DNA of 50,317 bases from Candidatus Saccharibacteria bacterium CG_4_10_14_0_2_um_filter_52_9 (GTDB lineage Bacteria > Actinomycetota > Acidimicrobiia > Acidimicrobiales > RAAP-2). Under the pieces are notes generated by a model. The model was not told the origin of the DNA and made no database searches. It was given only the letters and a program-made list of their open reading frames with translations. Where the stretch lies: contig CAJCJA010000006.1 in assembly GCA_903970515.1 (NCBI GenBank), positions 1 through 50,317 of the forward strand, read 5' to 3'. Position 1 is the stretch's first letter. The number at the start of each line of letters is the position of its first letter. Below, one piece after another: positions 17,663 to 27,064 of this stretch. The translations under genes were made by a program, and so were the position numbers.

Positions 17663-18480
17663 TAGTGCAACATCCCCTTCTTCTCGTACAGCCGGGTGTC
17701 GGCGATACGGAACAACTCGAGTGGATCAGTCGAATCCCGCGGTGACGTCGCTGATCCCACTGAGAATTCGATCACTTCGCTCGCCGATTTCAAGTTTACG
17801 CGAAGCCGGTCGAGGAACCCTGACGCCTCGAATCCATCGGCGTTGCTCAAGATAACGGCGAACTCGTCGCCACCGATACGCGCGGCGACGTCGCCGCTTC
17901 GCACGGAGCGGCGCATCGCGACTCCGAACTGTCGAAGCAGGTCATCGCCAATGGCGTGACCCAAGGTGTCGTTGATCGCCTTGAACTCATTGAGGTCAAT
18001 CAAGAGCAACGTGAAGGACCAGCCGTAACGTGCACTTCGCGCGGCCGCCGCATCCAGGGAGCTATCGAACGCACGACGGTTGGCGATGTTCGTGAGTGGA
18101 TCGTGCGACGCACTGAATCGAGCGAGGTGCAGCGAGAGGGCGAGCTGGCACGCCGTACGCACAGCGCCTCGCTCGACGGCGGGCACCACGTCGGGCTCGC
18201 AGAACACGCCCGGGGCCGTTCCGAACCGCGCGGCGAGTTCGGGACTGATCGCCCGCCCGCCCAGGCGAAACATCTGCGCCCCAAAGGACTCGTGCGTCAG
18301 GTTCACGACGACGTCGGTCAAGCGGTAGCGCTTGGCGAGCGCGTCAATGACCGAATAGACGAAGCCAATGCCGAGTTCGTTGACGGACAACTCATCGAGC
18401 ATCGACTGGAACAGCCAAGGCTCGTAATGAGTATCCGGCCCCAATTCCCCGAGTGATTCGTCAGGATTCACATCTACCAC
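17662..18480 (-). CDS. Diguanylate cyclase (GGDEF domain)
   Basis: 272 residues. The first 120 residues are a helical or GAF-like sensor of no clear family. The GGDEF domain follows: DPLTNIANRRAF at 127-138, then intact GGDEF at 203-207. An RxxD inhibitory site (RSGD, 194-197) sits exactly five residues before it, so product feedback inhibition is expected. It makes cyclic-di-GMP from two GTP. The GTG start overlaps the 3' end of the upstream GGDEF-EAL gene by seven bases, and the stop overlaps the next gene's start. It is cytosolic, with no membrane helices. Confidence 0.88.
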   Translation of the reverse strand: MVDVNPDESLGELGPDTHYEPWLFQSMLDELSVNELGIGFVYSVIDALAKRYRLTDVVVNLTHESFGAQMFRLGGRAISPELAARFGTAPGVFCEPDVVPAVERGAVRTACQLALSLHLARFSASHDPLTNIANRRAFDSSLDAAAARSARYGWSFTLLLIDLNEFKAINDTLGHAIGDDLLRQFGVAMRRSVRSGDVAARIGGDEFAVILSNADGFEASGFLDRLRVNLKSASEVIEFSVGSATSPRDSTDPLELFRIADTRLYEKKGMLH

Positions 18481-20777
18481 TGTGTCGTACCGGCATCCAG
18501 GAGTGGTCGATTGAGACCGAGGACGGTGGGCGACACCCCACCCGCCTTCATCATCGGGCGTAGATCCTCTACCGACGCCGGGCGCGAGATGAGATAACCC
18601 TGGCCACGATGACAGCCGAGTTCGAGCAACTTCTCGATGATGTCGGGACTCTCGATGCCTTCGGCGGTGACGCCAAGTTGGAGGGCTTGGCCGAGTCGAA
18701 TGATCATCTCGACGATCGCACGGTCGTAATCGTCGGTCGTGATGCCTTCGACGAAGCTCATGTCTAGTTTTAGCAGGTCGACGGGCAGGTGCTTGAGTTC
18801 GGTCATTGACGCGAAGCCCGTCCCGAAGTCGTCGAGCGCCACCTCCACACCGAGCTTCTGGAAGCCACGCAGGATGGCGGCCGCCTTCTCTGGTTCATCA
18901 ACGACCGCGTACTCGGTGATCTCGATGCACAGGCGATTCGCCGGCACGTCATTGTCGCGCAAGCAGTGCTCCACGAATTCAACGAGGTCCGACGCGGCGA
19001 ACTCGACCGGCGACATGTTCACCCGCACGATGATGGGGAGAGTGGGGAACTCCTTGGACCAAAGAGCCAATTGACGGCACGCCTCAGCGAAGACCCAGCG
19101 TCCGATCTCCATGACGAGTCCGGTCTCCTCGGCGACCTTGATGAATTCAGCCGCGGCGATCAGCCCTCGGGTCGGGTGCTGCCACCGCACGAGCGCCTCG
19201 ACGGCGAGGAGCCGACCCGTGCGAAGGTCGACTTCGGGTTGGTAGTGCAGGCGAAGCCCGTTCCCCTCGATCGCCTCGCGCAACATGAGCTCCAAACTCG
19301 TGCGCTCGTTCGCCGCCGCGCGAAGTTCCTCGTCGAAGACGACCGCCTGATTGCGACCGCGCGCCTTCGCGACGTACATCGCACCGTCCGCCCAACTGAG
19401 AAGGTCGAGCGGCGATTGGATAGAGCCAGATTCGGCCATCGCGATGCCAATGCTCGCCGTGTGACTGACTTGTTGACCACCCACGCTGACGGGGCCCGCC
19501 ACGAGTTCAAGGATTCGATACGCGCTCGCGAGGATCTCCAGCTCACTCGACGCCTCGTCGATCAACACGACGAACTCGTCGCCGCCGAGGCGCGCGACGA
19601 AGTCGTTCGCGCGCACGCTCGTTCGGATGCGATCGGCAATCGTGATGAGCAGCCGGTCCCCCGACGCGTGACCCAAGAAGTCGTTCATGACCTTGAAGCG
19701 GTCGAGGTCGACGAGCAGCACGGCGGTGTCACGGTGCGTCGCGAGGCGCGCTCGCAGTTCACGCAGAAGTGCGCGACGGTTCGGCAGATCGGTCAAGTCG
19801 TCGTGGTACGCGTTGTACGCCGTACGTTCTTCGGCGTCGATGCGCGCTTGGAGTTGCATGAGCATCGTGGCGACCGCCTGGAGCGCGTTGATCTCCGCGG
19901 GCACCCACACACGAAGTTCGAAATGGATGAAGGCGAGGATCCCCCACGTGGTGTCGCCGAATAACAGTGGCACCCCCGCTCCCGCAATCATGGTCTCACC
20001 CGAGGCCTTCTCGACTCGATCCATGTAACTGCTGTCGGTGTCTTCGAAGCCGGGCAGGAAGGGCTCTCGCAGGTCCTTGGTCGCCATGAAGATGGGGTCT
20101 GAGTCGAAGCTCACCTCACCGAGTGGATCGGGGTCGGGGATGTCTTCACGAATGGGCCACTCGGCGACCAAGATGCTCAGACCGCGAACATGGTCATTGC
20201 GGCGCAGAAACACGGCGTCGGCATCGAGGAATTCCGCGACCATGCGCATCGTCCAATCGAGGACTTCTTGGTGGTTCTCCGCCGTCGCCGACATCAGTCG
20301 CTCGGCGACTTGGCTCACGAGATCGTCGAGTCGACGTTGTTGCAAGAGGTCACCTTCACGTGACGCAATGGTCGCGACTTGACTAAAGACGCCGCCGAAA
20401 GCTCGGGTGAGGGCGTACTCACGCTGCGACCAGGCCCTTCCCGGGCGAGCCACGATAAGCGCTCCGATGATCTGACCGCCCAGCAACTCGATCACGTCAA
20501 CGAGCACACCCCATTCGACGTCGTCAACGACGCAGGTGAACGATCCGAGTGGCTCCTTGAAGGTCAGTTGGCCCAGCACGCGTTCCTTGATCAGGTCCCA
20601 CGCGACCTCGGAACCAGATCCGACGAGAGGATTCAATTCGAAACCAGGAATCGTGTTCCCGGGTCCCATCACGACCGCGACAATCTCCGCGCCGGGGGTG
20701 ACTTGGCGTAACGTCTCGACAATAAGGCGAGCCTCGGCGCCGACCCTCATGGTATCTGCGTGTCTGAAATTGCCCAC
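18474..20777 (-). CDS. GAF-GGDEF-EAL cyclic-di-GMP enzyme (Rv1354c-like)
   Basis: 767 residues from a GTG at 20777 preceded by AAGGACGG. Residues about 1-150 are a divergent sensor region and about 155-325 a GAF domain (MVAEFLDADAVFLRR, then AGAGVPLLFGDTTWGILAF). The GGDEF domain has intact GGDEF at 398-402 and an RxxD site (RAND) five residues before. The EAL domain has EAL at 527-529 (VEALVRWQHP) and DDFGTGFASM, both catalytic signatures. Synthesis and hydrolysis of cyclic-di-GMP are both possible. The domain order and the neighbouring E1-nitroreductase gene match Rv1354c/Rv1355c of M. tuberculosis, where the former is a bifunctional cyclase-phosphodiesterase. Confidence 0.9.
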   Translation of the reverse strand: MGNFRHADTMRVGAEARLIVETLRQVTPGAEIVAVVMGPGNTIPGFELNPLVGSGSEVAWDLIKERVLGQLTFKEPLGSFTCVVDDVEWGVLVDVIELLGGQIIGALIVARPGRAWSQREYALTRAFGGVFSQVATIASREGDLLQQRRLDDLVSQVAERLMSATAENHQEVLDWTMRMVAEFLDADAVFLRRNDHVRGLSILVAEWPIREDIPDPDPLGEVSFDSDPIFMATKDLREPFLPGFEDTDSSYMDRVEKASGETMIAGAGVPLLFGDTTWGILAFIHFELRVWVPAEINALQAVATMLMQLQARIDAEERTAYNAYHDDLTDLPNRRALLRELRARLATHRDTAVLLVDLDRFKVMNDFLGHASGDRLLITIADRIRTSVRANDFVARLGGDEFVVLIDEASSELEILASAYRILELVAGPVSVGGQQVSHTASIGIAMAESGSIQSPLDLLSWADGAMYVAKARGRNQAVVFDEELRAAANERTSLELMLREAIEGNGLRLHYQPEVDLRTGRLLAVEALVRWQHPTRGLIAAAEFIKVAEETGLVMEIGRWVFAEACRQLALWSKEFPTLPIIVRVNMSPVEFAASDLVEFVEHCLRDNDVPANRLCIEITEYAVVDEPEKAAAILRGFQKLGVEVALDDFGTGFASMTELKHLPVDLLKLDMSFVEGITTDDYDRAIVEMIIRLGQALQLGVTAEGIESPDIIEKLLELGCHRGQGYLISRPASVEDLRPMMKAGGVSPTVLGLNRPLLDAGTTQW

Positions 20778-20926
20778 GGTTTCCGTCCTTCAAACTTTTC
20801 GCAGTGAATTACAACGATATCATTTGTTTGAATTTAAGAAAAGGGCACCGGAGATTTTTTTACCTCTTCACTTGATAAATCCCTAATTTTGTAATGGCAC
20901 GAATCGACGGGACCATCGCACGTCCA
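20778..20926 (-). promoter_or_regulatory. AT-rich promoter region of the cyclic-di-GMP operon
   Basis: 149-bp spacer, clearly richer in A+T than the flanks, between two same-strand genes. On the minus strand TGTAAT lies some 25-35 bases before the GTG at 20777 and could be a -10 box. It argues that the three-gene operon has its own promoter rather than only reading through from the ThiF-nitroreductase gene. No hairpin terminator was found. Confidence 0.35.
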
Positions 20927-23902
20927 CTAGGCGATCTGGGACTCGGCCGTCCCGTTCGACGAGCGTGCATCAGTGGATTGGACGCGCGTTCGAGTCATTA
21001 CGCGACTGAGCGGACGCCGGATGCTGTGCACGTTCGGAGGTGTGGCGTGCAGGACCCGCATCACCATCACGGTCGACTCACCGTCTTCCATGTCGAGCAT
21101 CTGGCGAAATTGGAGCGAGAGCTTATGCAACTCGTCGAGGTGACGCTCGCCCCCTAATCCAATGAGGTCCTCTTCGTCGGTGGCGTAGAGGAAGAGCGGC
21201 GCTACCGGTTGGACGGCGAGTCCACGCTGTTCGGTGGCGAGCCAGAAGCGCTCCATCGCGGCACCGCCGCGCACGTACCACGTCGGGTCCGCGCGCGGCA
21301 CCGTGATGACGGCGAGGGCCGAACTCGATCCCACCATGATGCGCGTGCGTAGTCCTAAGGACTGACCCCCGCGCCACTCCGACAAATGGTTCATCACGTC
21401 GGGGCGCTTCAAGAGGTCCATGATGCCCAAACTTGACGCCTCCATCTCGAGCGTTCGCACGTCGAGACCATCTTCGAGCGAATCGCGACCGGGCCAACGA
21501 AGCTCTCCCAACATCTCTTGGTGGACCTTGGGGATCAGGAAGCGCAGTCGATCGCATTCTCCTAGGAGTTCGGCGAGTTGATCGATCGAGTGACGGCTCG
21601 TGAGGAAGCGCAGTCGCGCCCCTTCTCGCTCGACCGCGTGCGTGAGACCAAGGATGGTCGCGTCCTCAATTGGCGCTGGTCGACCCATCTTTCGATTCGC
21701 AACTCGAGAATGGACGGCCGAGTGCATCAAGGAGAGTTCGGGTTCATTCGCGTTACCGAGATGCATGGTCGCCACGTGTGTCGACGTCGGACCCGAGGGG
21801 AACAACTTCACCGGACCCGCCTTCTTCAATGACGCCGCGGCGACGCGAGCATTGAACAACGCGGCACCGAGGCTCACCAGACTCCCGCGCATCTTCACGT
21901 CCATCGACACCGTCGAGCGTTCGGGTTCGAGGAAGAATTGAATCTCCTCACCGTGAACTTGAAATCGCCACGGCTGCACGTTGCCACCCGACGGGGCTCG
22001 ACGAGCCGCATCGACGATGAACTCTGCCGGATCACTGGTATCGAGTGCGGGATCGAGCGGCGCGGGTTGGCGAAGTTCCTCTTCGAGATCTGGCTCAATC
22101 GGTGCCGGACGCAGTTCGGAGAGGATTTCTTCCACGTCGAAGCGAACGCGGCCAGAGGGGAGATGTCCTCCGAGGGCAAAACGTCGTACCGCAGTTCCCA
22201 CGGTCACCGCGCCGAGAGTGACTTCACTCGCCAATTGGGGCCAGCCGGTAACCGTGAAGCCCAGTTCGAACAGGGACGCCGCTCCACGAGAGGAAACCTC
22301 GCTCGCTCCAAGCATGCGCAATACGTAGGGACTCTTCTCCGCGAGAGAAAGGCCCGCGAGCTTCGCTGAATCCATGTCCCCGAGCAGGCCATGGAAAATG
22401 GGTCGTTCGGGTTCAAGATCGAATCGTTCGACGTCGAGCACGCCGCGGTCACTCGTCTCCATGATGACCGGAATCCCACGGGCTCGTGCGGCTTCTCGAA
22501 CGAGGAACTTCACGTCCAGCGAGTCGCACTCTTCGACGACGAGGTCAAGTCCCGCGAGGAAACCCTCGAGGTTCTCGCTGGTGATACCACTCGTGTGCAC
22601 GCTCACCTTCAAGTACGGATCGATCTCGGCGATCCGTCGAGCGCAGACGACCGCCTTGTTCACACCGAGGTCGAGCACCCCACCGGGAATGCGATTCAAG
22701 TTCGTCAACTCGACCGTGTCAAAATCCGCTAGTCGAAGTTCGCCGCAGAGTCCCTCCATCGCCAGAAGGTGGGCGATGGAATGGCCCGCACTCGCTCCCA
22801 CGACACCGATGCGCAGCGTGCGGAGTTTCGCCTGTTCATCACGCGTGATCTTGTTGTGGTTGCGATCGAGTCGTAATGCCGAGAACGCCCGGGGTCCGAG
22901 TAGTCGCACCGCCGCACGACGCCACGGGTAATAGACCCAGCGAGGTTTCTCGTTGAGTAGGACCTGACTCGGTGGCGGTTTTATCTGCGCGAGTTGCTCG
23001 CGAAGGTCGTCGTACTGGTCGACGATCTGTAGCGAGCGGTCGTCGCGCAACACTCGCAACACTTCACGATCTGATCGAGTGCCGACATCGAGCAACAACG
23101 GACGTCGCGACTGCATCATCGTCGAAGCATTCGCAATGGTGCCCGCACCCACATGTTGGGGGCCGCGGGCTAACTGCTCACCTTCGAGACGAAGAAGTTG
23201 TTGGTTCTCCGGCGGACTAATTTCGTAACTCCTCGCACGGCGATATTCCACCGCGACCGTGCGGTAGCGCTCATCGGGAAACGGTACGGATGTCGTGCCA
23301 ATGGGCCCACCACCGGTGAGGGGGCCAACGGTCAAAAGACGATCGGACACCGCCGCGACGGCGTATTCGGCCCCGAGCCAGTTCATTGCGTGCATGAAGC
23401 AGCGCGTGATCGGCAAAATGAGCTGCACGCCCACGACCGCACCACCCTTGGACCAGGCCCCCTTCGTCTCGATGGTGCCAAAGCGAATCTCCGCGTCGAT
23501 CGTGTCTCGTATGAGTTCGATCTCGCTCGAACCAGCCATCTCGTGCATCAGATGAGCCTGGTGACTTCCTTCGAGGGGACCGTGGAAACGCACGCCGCAC
23601 ACGGCGTCGCCGCTCGGGTCAAAGCCGAGGAAAAACAGCGGGATACCCTTGCCCTCTTCGAGGTCGTGGCGATTGAGGGTCTCTTCGAAGCCTCGATGAC
23701 GGTAAATCCCTTCGGCGCCGTCGAGATAGATCTGCCAAAGGTCCGGACGTTCGTAGGGGTGATGACCTTCAAATCGCACGCCCGACGCTTGATCAATGAA
23801 ACTCGAGCCATACCGATACCGGCGAGAAACTGCGTGGCCCACTGAAAATCCTCTCCACCTCAGGCGAAACGCATCATTGAGATGCTCTGCATGGTCTCTC
23901 AC
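20927..23902 (-). CDS. Rv1355c-family ThiF/E1-like plus nitroreductase fusion protein
   Basis: 991 residues in three parts. Residues 1-225 form a unique N-terminal domain that may resemble acyltransferase-type folds. Residues about 350-600 form a ThiF/MoeB-type adenylating domain: the nucleotide loop is RIGVVGASAGHS at 364-375, the acidic strand is LADFDTVELTNLNR with Arg404, and EECDSLDVK (457-465) is also present. Residues about 625-960 form a nitroreductase-type flavin domain with AARRAPSGGNVQPWRF at 632-647. The usual ThiF zinc CxxC pairs are not seen. M. tuberculosis Rv1355c (annotated moeY) has the same fusion and also neighbours a GGDEF-EAL gene. The reaction is unknown; adenylation of a carboxylate followed by flavin redox chemistry is possible. 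Confidence 0.85.
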   Translation of the reverse strand: MRDHAEHLNDAFRLRWRGFSVGHAVSRRYRYGSSFIDQASGVRFEGHHPYERPDLWQIYLDGAEGIYRHRGFEETLNRHDLEEGKGIPLFFLGFDPSGDAVCGVRFHGPLEGSHQAHLMHEMAGSSEIELIRDTIDAEIRFGTIETKGAWSKGGAVVGVQLILPITRCFMHAMNWLGAEYAVAAVSDRLLTVGPLTGGGPIGTTSVPFPDERYRTVAVEYRRARSYEISPPENQQLLRLEGEQLARGPQHVGAGTIANASTMMQSRRPLLLDVGTRSDREVLRVLRDDRSLQIVDQYDDLREQLAQIKPPPSQVLLNEKPRWVYYPWRRAAVRLLGPRAFSALRLDRNHNKITRDEQAKLRTLRIGVVGASAGHSIAHLLAMEGLCGELRLADFDTVELTNLNRIPGGVLDLGVNKAVVCARRIAEIDPYLKVSVHTSGITSENLEGFLAGLDLVVEECDSLDVKFLVREAARARGIPVIMETSDRGVLDVERFDLEPERPIFHGLLGDMDSAKLAGLSLAEKSPYVLRMLGASEVSSRGAASLFELGFTVTGWPQLASEVTLGAVTVGTAVRRFALGGHLPSGRVRFDVEEILSELRPAPIEPDLEEELRQPAPLDPALDTSDPAEFIVDAARRAPSGGNVQPWRFQVHGEEIQFFLEPERSTVSMDVKMRGSLVSLGAALFNARVAAASLKKAGPVKLFPSGPTSTHVATMHLGNANEPELSLMHSAVHSRVANRKMGRPAPIEDATILGLTHAVEREGARLRFLTSRHSIDQLAELLGECDRLRFLIPKVHQEMLGELRWPGRDSLEDGLDVRTLEMEASSLGIMDLLKRPDVMNHLSEWRGGQSLGLRTRIMVGSSSALAVITVPRADPTWYVRGGAAMERFWLATEQRGLAVQPVAPLFLYATDEEDLIGLGGERHLDELHKLSLQFRQMLDMEDGESTVMVMRVLHATPPNVHSIRRPLSRVMTRTRVQSTDARSSNGTAESQIA

Positions 23903-24183
23903 AACACTAACTTGGTGAATTACTTAATTGGCGGAACCTTCACCAACACTTGTGTGCACGTCGCCTTGGCGGGACGAGCGCGACCTCGCGTCGGCCCGCC
24001 GGCGATGCGTCCGCAAATCACCTTCGTCAACATGACCTACCAATGAGTAAGAACATCTGGTGACTCGTCGTCGTGCACCACGGTGAACGACGTATCGAAG
24101 CGTCACACGACTCCATCAGCGTTGCTTCTTGCGAATTCCCCTACAGTCGTTCACGAACGCGCCAGCGAAAAAGGAAGGCGACC

Positions 24184-24960
24184 TTGCTCGGACTACTCAT
24201 CGTCGGCTGCGCGCTGCTCGGGCTCGCGGTGGGGTCGTTCTTGAACGTCGTTATCTATCGTGTTCCGCGGCACGAATCGATCGTGACGCCACGTTCGAAA
24301 TGCCCCAACTGCCAGGCGCCCATACTCGAACGCGACAATATTCCCGTGGTGTCCTGGTTGCTCCTGCACGCGAAGTGCCGCAACTGCCGCGCGCCGATCT
24401 CAGCGCGCTACCCACTCGTTGAATTGATGACGAGCGGGCTCTTTGCCGGAGCGGCCGCGAGGATGGGCTTCACCTTGGAGCTGCCCGCGTTCCTCGTCAT
24501 GCTCGCGTGCCTGCTCGCGCTTTCGTGGATTGACGCGGAACTCATGGTGCTTCCCCTCACGATCGTCTACACGACGCTAGTGATGATGAGTGGGTGGTTC
24601 GTACTCATCGCTGGCGTCCATGGCGAATGGCGGAAGCTCCTCGTCGCGGTGATTGGCGCCGCGGCGTGGTTCGGACTCTTCTTTCTCTTGAACTTCGCCA
24701 GTCCTCGATACTTGGGATTCGGTGACGTCCGTCTCGCACTTATTCTCGGCCTTGGGCTGGGATGGCTCGGATGGCGCTACGAGCTGCTCGGATTCTTCCT
24801 CGCCAATTTGATCGGCGCGGTCATCGGCATCGCGCTCATCGCGACGAAACGAATGCGGCGAGACCAACCGATCCCCTATGGCGTTTTTCTGGCGATCGGC
24901 GCAGCAATTGCTATCTACGCGGGTCCCGAACTTCTGATTCCTTTTCAGTCAATTCATTGA
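24184..24960 (+). CDS. pilD: Prepilin peptidase / N-methylase, A24 family
   Basis: 258 residues from a TTG at 24184 preceded by AAGGAAGG; upstream in-frame codons have no RBS and no conserved sequence. It is an integral membrane aspartic protease with about seven to eight helices. The N-terminal methylase-type region keeps both zinc pairs, CPNC (40-43) and CRNC (65-68). The catalytic aspartates are D117 in SWIDAE and D181 in GFGDVRL. It would cleave after Gly in the PilA, PilW-like and PilV-like prepilins encoded nearby and methylate the new N-terminus. It is divergent from the Rv1355c-like gene and convergent with the pilT-DUF429 unit. Confidence 0.92.
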   Translation: MLGLLIVGCALLGLAVGSFLNVVIYRVPRHESIVTPRSKCPNCQAPILERDNIPVVSWLLLHAKCRNCRAPISARYPLVELMTSGLFAGAAARMGFTLELPAFLVMLACLLALSWIDAELMVLPLTIVYTTLVMMSGWFVLIAGVHGEWRKLLVAVIGAAAWFGLFFLLNFASPRYLGFGDVRLALILGLGLGWLGWRYELLGFFLANLIGAVIGIALIATKRMRRDQPIPYGVFLAIGAAIAIYAGPELLIPFQSIH

Positions 24961-25151
24961 GGTGCGGCGAGAAAACGCGTGCTGACAAGGTACGCCAACC
25001 TCAATGGTCCGTAACATTCTCGTCGCCGCACTTCGCAACGTTGGTTGATCGTCATCGAAGAGGAACCATTGGGACGCGGCATTTTGTTACGGCAACTCAC
25101 AATGCCCGAACAACTCTCACTCGGGATGTCCGGACAATCTTTCAGACTGGA

Positions 25152-25862
25152 TTAGTAGACCAACTCCATACGTAGTCCCTCACTATCCCATTCCGGGTGT
25201 ACGGGAATGCGCTTGGCCGCGTGCGCGAGAACTCGTCGAGCCGTCACGAGGAGCATCGCGGCATCCGTGAGATGTTCGGTCGAGACTCCCTTAAGCTGCG
25301 CGTCGAGAACGCGCTCGATGCCATTGATGCGCTTGATTAGTAACGACCAACGTTCCTCGCGGCCTTCGATTGAGTGCTTCGAATACAACAAAGGCTTCTC
25401 GGCGTTTAGTTGGTAGAAACTCAATTCGGGAGTGCCCTCATACACCACGCGTTGGCGGTACGCGGACATCTCGTTGAACACTTCGACGAAGCTCGGCATC
25501 AACATGAGGGTGATCGCGTCGAGACGATCCTCGGGCAACGCATAACCACGCTGCAACGTTTCCCGCGTGGGTGTCTTTCGAAGGAAACGACCTCGCTTGT
25601 CGAGCAACACGCGCGCTTCGAAGTCGCATCGTCGCGGTCCCTTGGCGTTGTCCTCTCGGAAGCCGATGGGCGCATTGACAACGATTGAGGCGAACGGCGG
25701 TCGCATGTCGACGACCTCGCGAAAGGTGTCGTAGACCCTGGGGTCTTCAGGCGCAAACGTGGAGCCAGCCATCTTCGCACTGGCGACCAGCCACTTGGAC
25801 CGCACGGGCGTGACACCGGCGACAAGTTTGTAGGGGAGGTTGGGACCCCGCTGAGGACTCAC
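25152..25862 (-). CDS. DUF429 family protein in the pilT unit
   Basis: 236 residues. It fits the DUF429 predicted RNase H-fold family: an N-terminal strand GVTPVRSKWLVASAK, the acidic/proline strand SIVVNAPIGF, then RRCDFEARVLL. Family function is unproven; a nuclease role has been predicted from fold alone. It lies eight bases downstream of pilT on the same strand, so it is probably cotranscribed. A second, more canonical DUF429 gene is at 44065-44847. In this copy the first metal-ligand position (usually an Asp in GVD) is replaced (GVTP), so catalysis is doubtful. Confidence 0.6.
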   Translation of the reverse strand: MSPQRGPNLPYKLVAGVTPVRSKWLVASAKMAGSTFAPEDPRVYDTFREVVDMRPPFASIVVNAPIGFREDNAKGPRRCDFEARVLLDKRGRFLRKTPTRETLQRGYALPEDRLDAITLMLMPSFVEVFNEMSAYRQRVVYEGTPELSFYQLNAEKPLLYSKHSIEGREERWSLLIKRINGIERVLDAQLKGVSTEHLTDAAMLLVTARRVLAHAAKRIPVHPEWDSEGLRMELVY

Positions 25863-25870
25863 TGTGGACC

Positions 25871-26977
25871 CTAAACTCTAGAGCGAGAAATTTCCATCTG
25901 CTCAATCGAACGCACCAACGCCTTGGGGTGGGCGCACACCGCCATGGCGTCTTCGAACGTGACGGTGCCGTCAGCGATGAGCGACGCCAGACTGAATTCG
26001 AGTGTGAGCATGCCTTCTTTTGTACCGGTGAACATCACGTTCGCCAACTGATTCGACCGTCCCTCTCGGATGAGGTTACGCACAGGGTTTGTCGCGATCA
26101 GTACTTCGAACGCCGCGACCATGCCACCACCAATCTTGGGCACAAGACGCTGCGCCATGATCATGCTGAGCGACGCCGCGAGTTGCACGCGCGTTTGTTC
26201 TTGGCGCCACGCGGGAAAGACGTCGATGATGCGGTCAATCGCTTGGGGTGCGTCGTTGGTGTGCAGCGTACCGAAGACCAAGTGGCCAGTTTCTGCCATC
26301 GTCAGGGCAATTTGTATCGAGTCGATGTCGCGCATCTCACCAATGAGCAGAATGTCGGGGTCCTCGCGCAGGGCGGAACGTAAGGCCCTATTAAAGGAGG
26401 GGCTGTCGAGGCCGATCTCGCGCTGCGATACCGCGGACATCTTGTGGTGGTGCACGTACTCGACCGGGTCCTCAATGGTCAAAATGTGCGAGGCCCGTAT
26501 TGTGTTAATCCGGTCAATGAGTGAAGCCAACGTGGTTGATTTACCTGAGCCCGTGGGGCCAGTCACGAGAACGAAACCACGAGGTTGTTCGGCGACCCAT
26601 TCGGCCGCCGGTGGCAAACCTAGGTCGTCAAACGTGGGTATCCTCGCGGGGATCACGCGAAGCGCCAGCGCCGACTGGCCTCGTTCCGTGAAGATGTTGC
26701 CTCGAATTCTCGCCTTGGTGCCCCACGAGAAGGCAAAGTCAACGTCGAGTTCTTCTCGAAATATCGCCAATTGCCCTTTCGTTAGCAACGGCAAGGCAAT
26801 TTCGTCGATTTGCTCGCCCGTCAATATAGGCGCCCCCTCCAAGGGGTTCAATTTTCCGTCTACTCGAACGCGAGGCGGCGAATCCCCGGAAAGAAGAAGG
26901 TCGGTGCCTCCTTTTTCCCACAACCGCTCCAGCCAGGGATTGATCCCCGCGGTGTCACTGTCGCTTTTAATGTCCAT
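25871..26977 (-). CDS. pilT: Pilus retraction ATPase PilT
   Basis: 368 residues from the ATG at 26977; a TTG directly before it is a weaker choice. The Walker A is GPTGSGKST (140-148), the Asp-box region is ILTIEDPVEYVH, Walker B is DPDILLIGEMRD and the His box is FGTLHTNDA. The C-terminal NLIREG motif, typical of PilT and needed for retraction, distinguishes it from PilB. It has the short PAS-like N-terminal domain rather than MshEN. It powers pilus disassembly. It lies downstream of pilA behind a perfect terminator-like hairpin, which would keep its expression well below that of the pilin. Confidence 0.93.
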   Translation of the reverse strand: MDIKSDSDTAGINPWLERLWEKGGTDLLLSGDSPPRVRVDGKLNPLEGAPILTGEQIDEIALPLLTKGQLAIFREELDVDFAFSWGTKARIRGNIFTERGQSALALRVIPARIPTFDDLGLPPAAEWVAEQPRGFVLVTGPTGSGKSTTLASLIDRINTIRASHILTIEDPVEYVHHHKMSAVSQREIGLDSPSFNRALRSALREDPDILLIGEMRDIDSIQIALTMAETGHLVFGTLHTNDAPQAIDRIIDVFPAWRQEQTRVQLAASLSMIMAQRLVPKIGGGMVAAFEVLIATNPVRNLIREGRSNQLANVMFTGTKEGMLTLEFSLASLIADGTVTFEDAMAVCAHPKALVRSIEQMEISRSRV

Positions 26978-27006
26978 CAAGTCTTCGATGGCTCAAGAGT
27001 AGCAAA

Positions 27007-27030
27007 GTGCCCGGCGCGAACGCCGGGCAC
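27007..27030 (-). terminator. Hairpin between pilA and pilT
   Basis: A perfect 10-bp stem, GTGCCCGGCG and its complement CGCCGGGCAC, closes a four-base loop. On the minus strand it is followed by TTTGCTACTCTT, only a short T-tract. It lies 34 bases after the pilA stop and 29 bases before the pilT start. It probably works as a partial terminator or as a 3'-stabilising hairpin for abundant pilin mRNA. Confidence 0.75.
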
Positions 27031-27064
27031 CCTACTTCTACTGAATTCGTTGCAACGTAATCGC

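Noticed and set aside
18966-19964. 332-codon forward frame
   Set aside because: It lies wholly antisense to the GGDEF-EAL gene, which has intact catalytic motifs; the frame is Arg/Glu/His-rich as expected of a high-G+C shadow.
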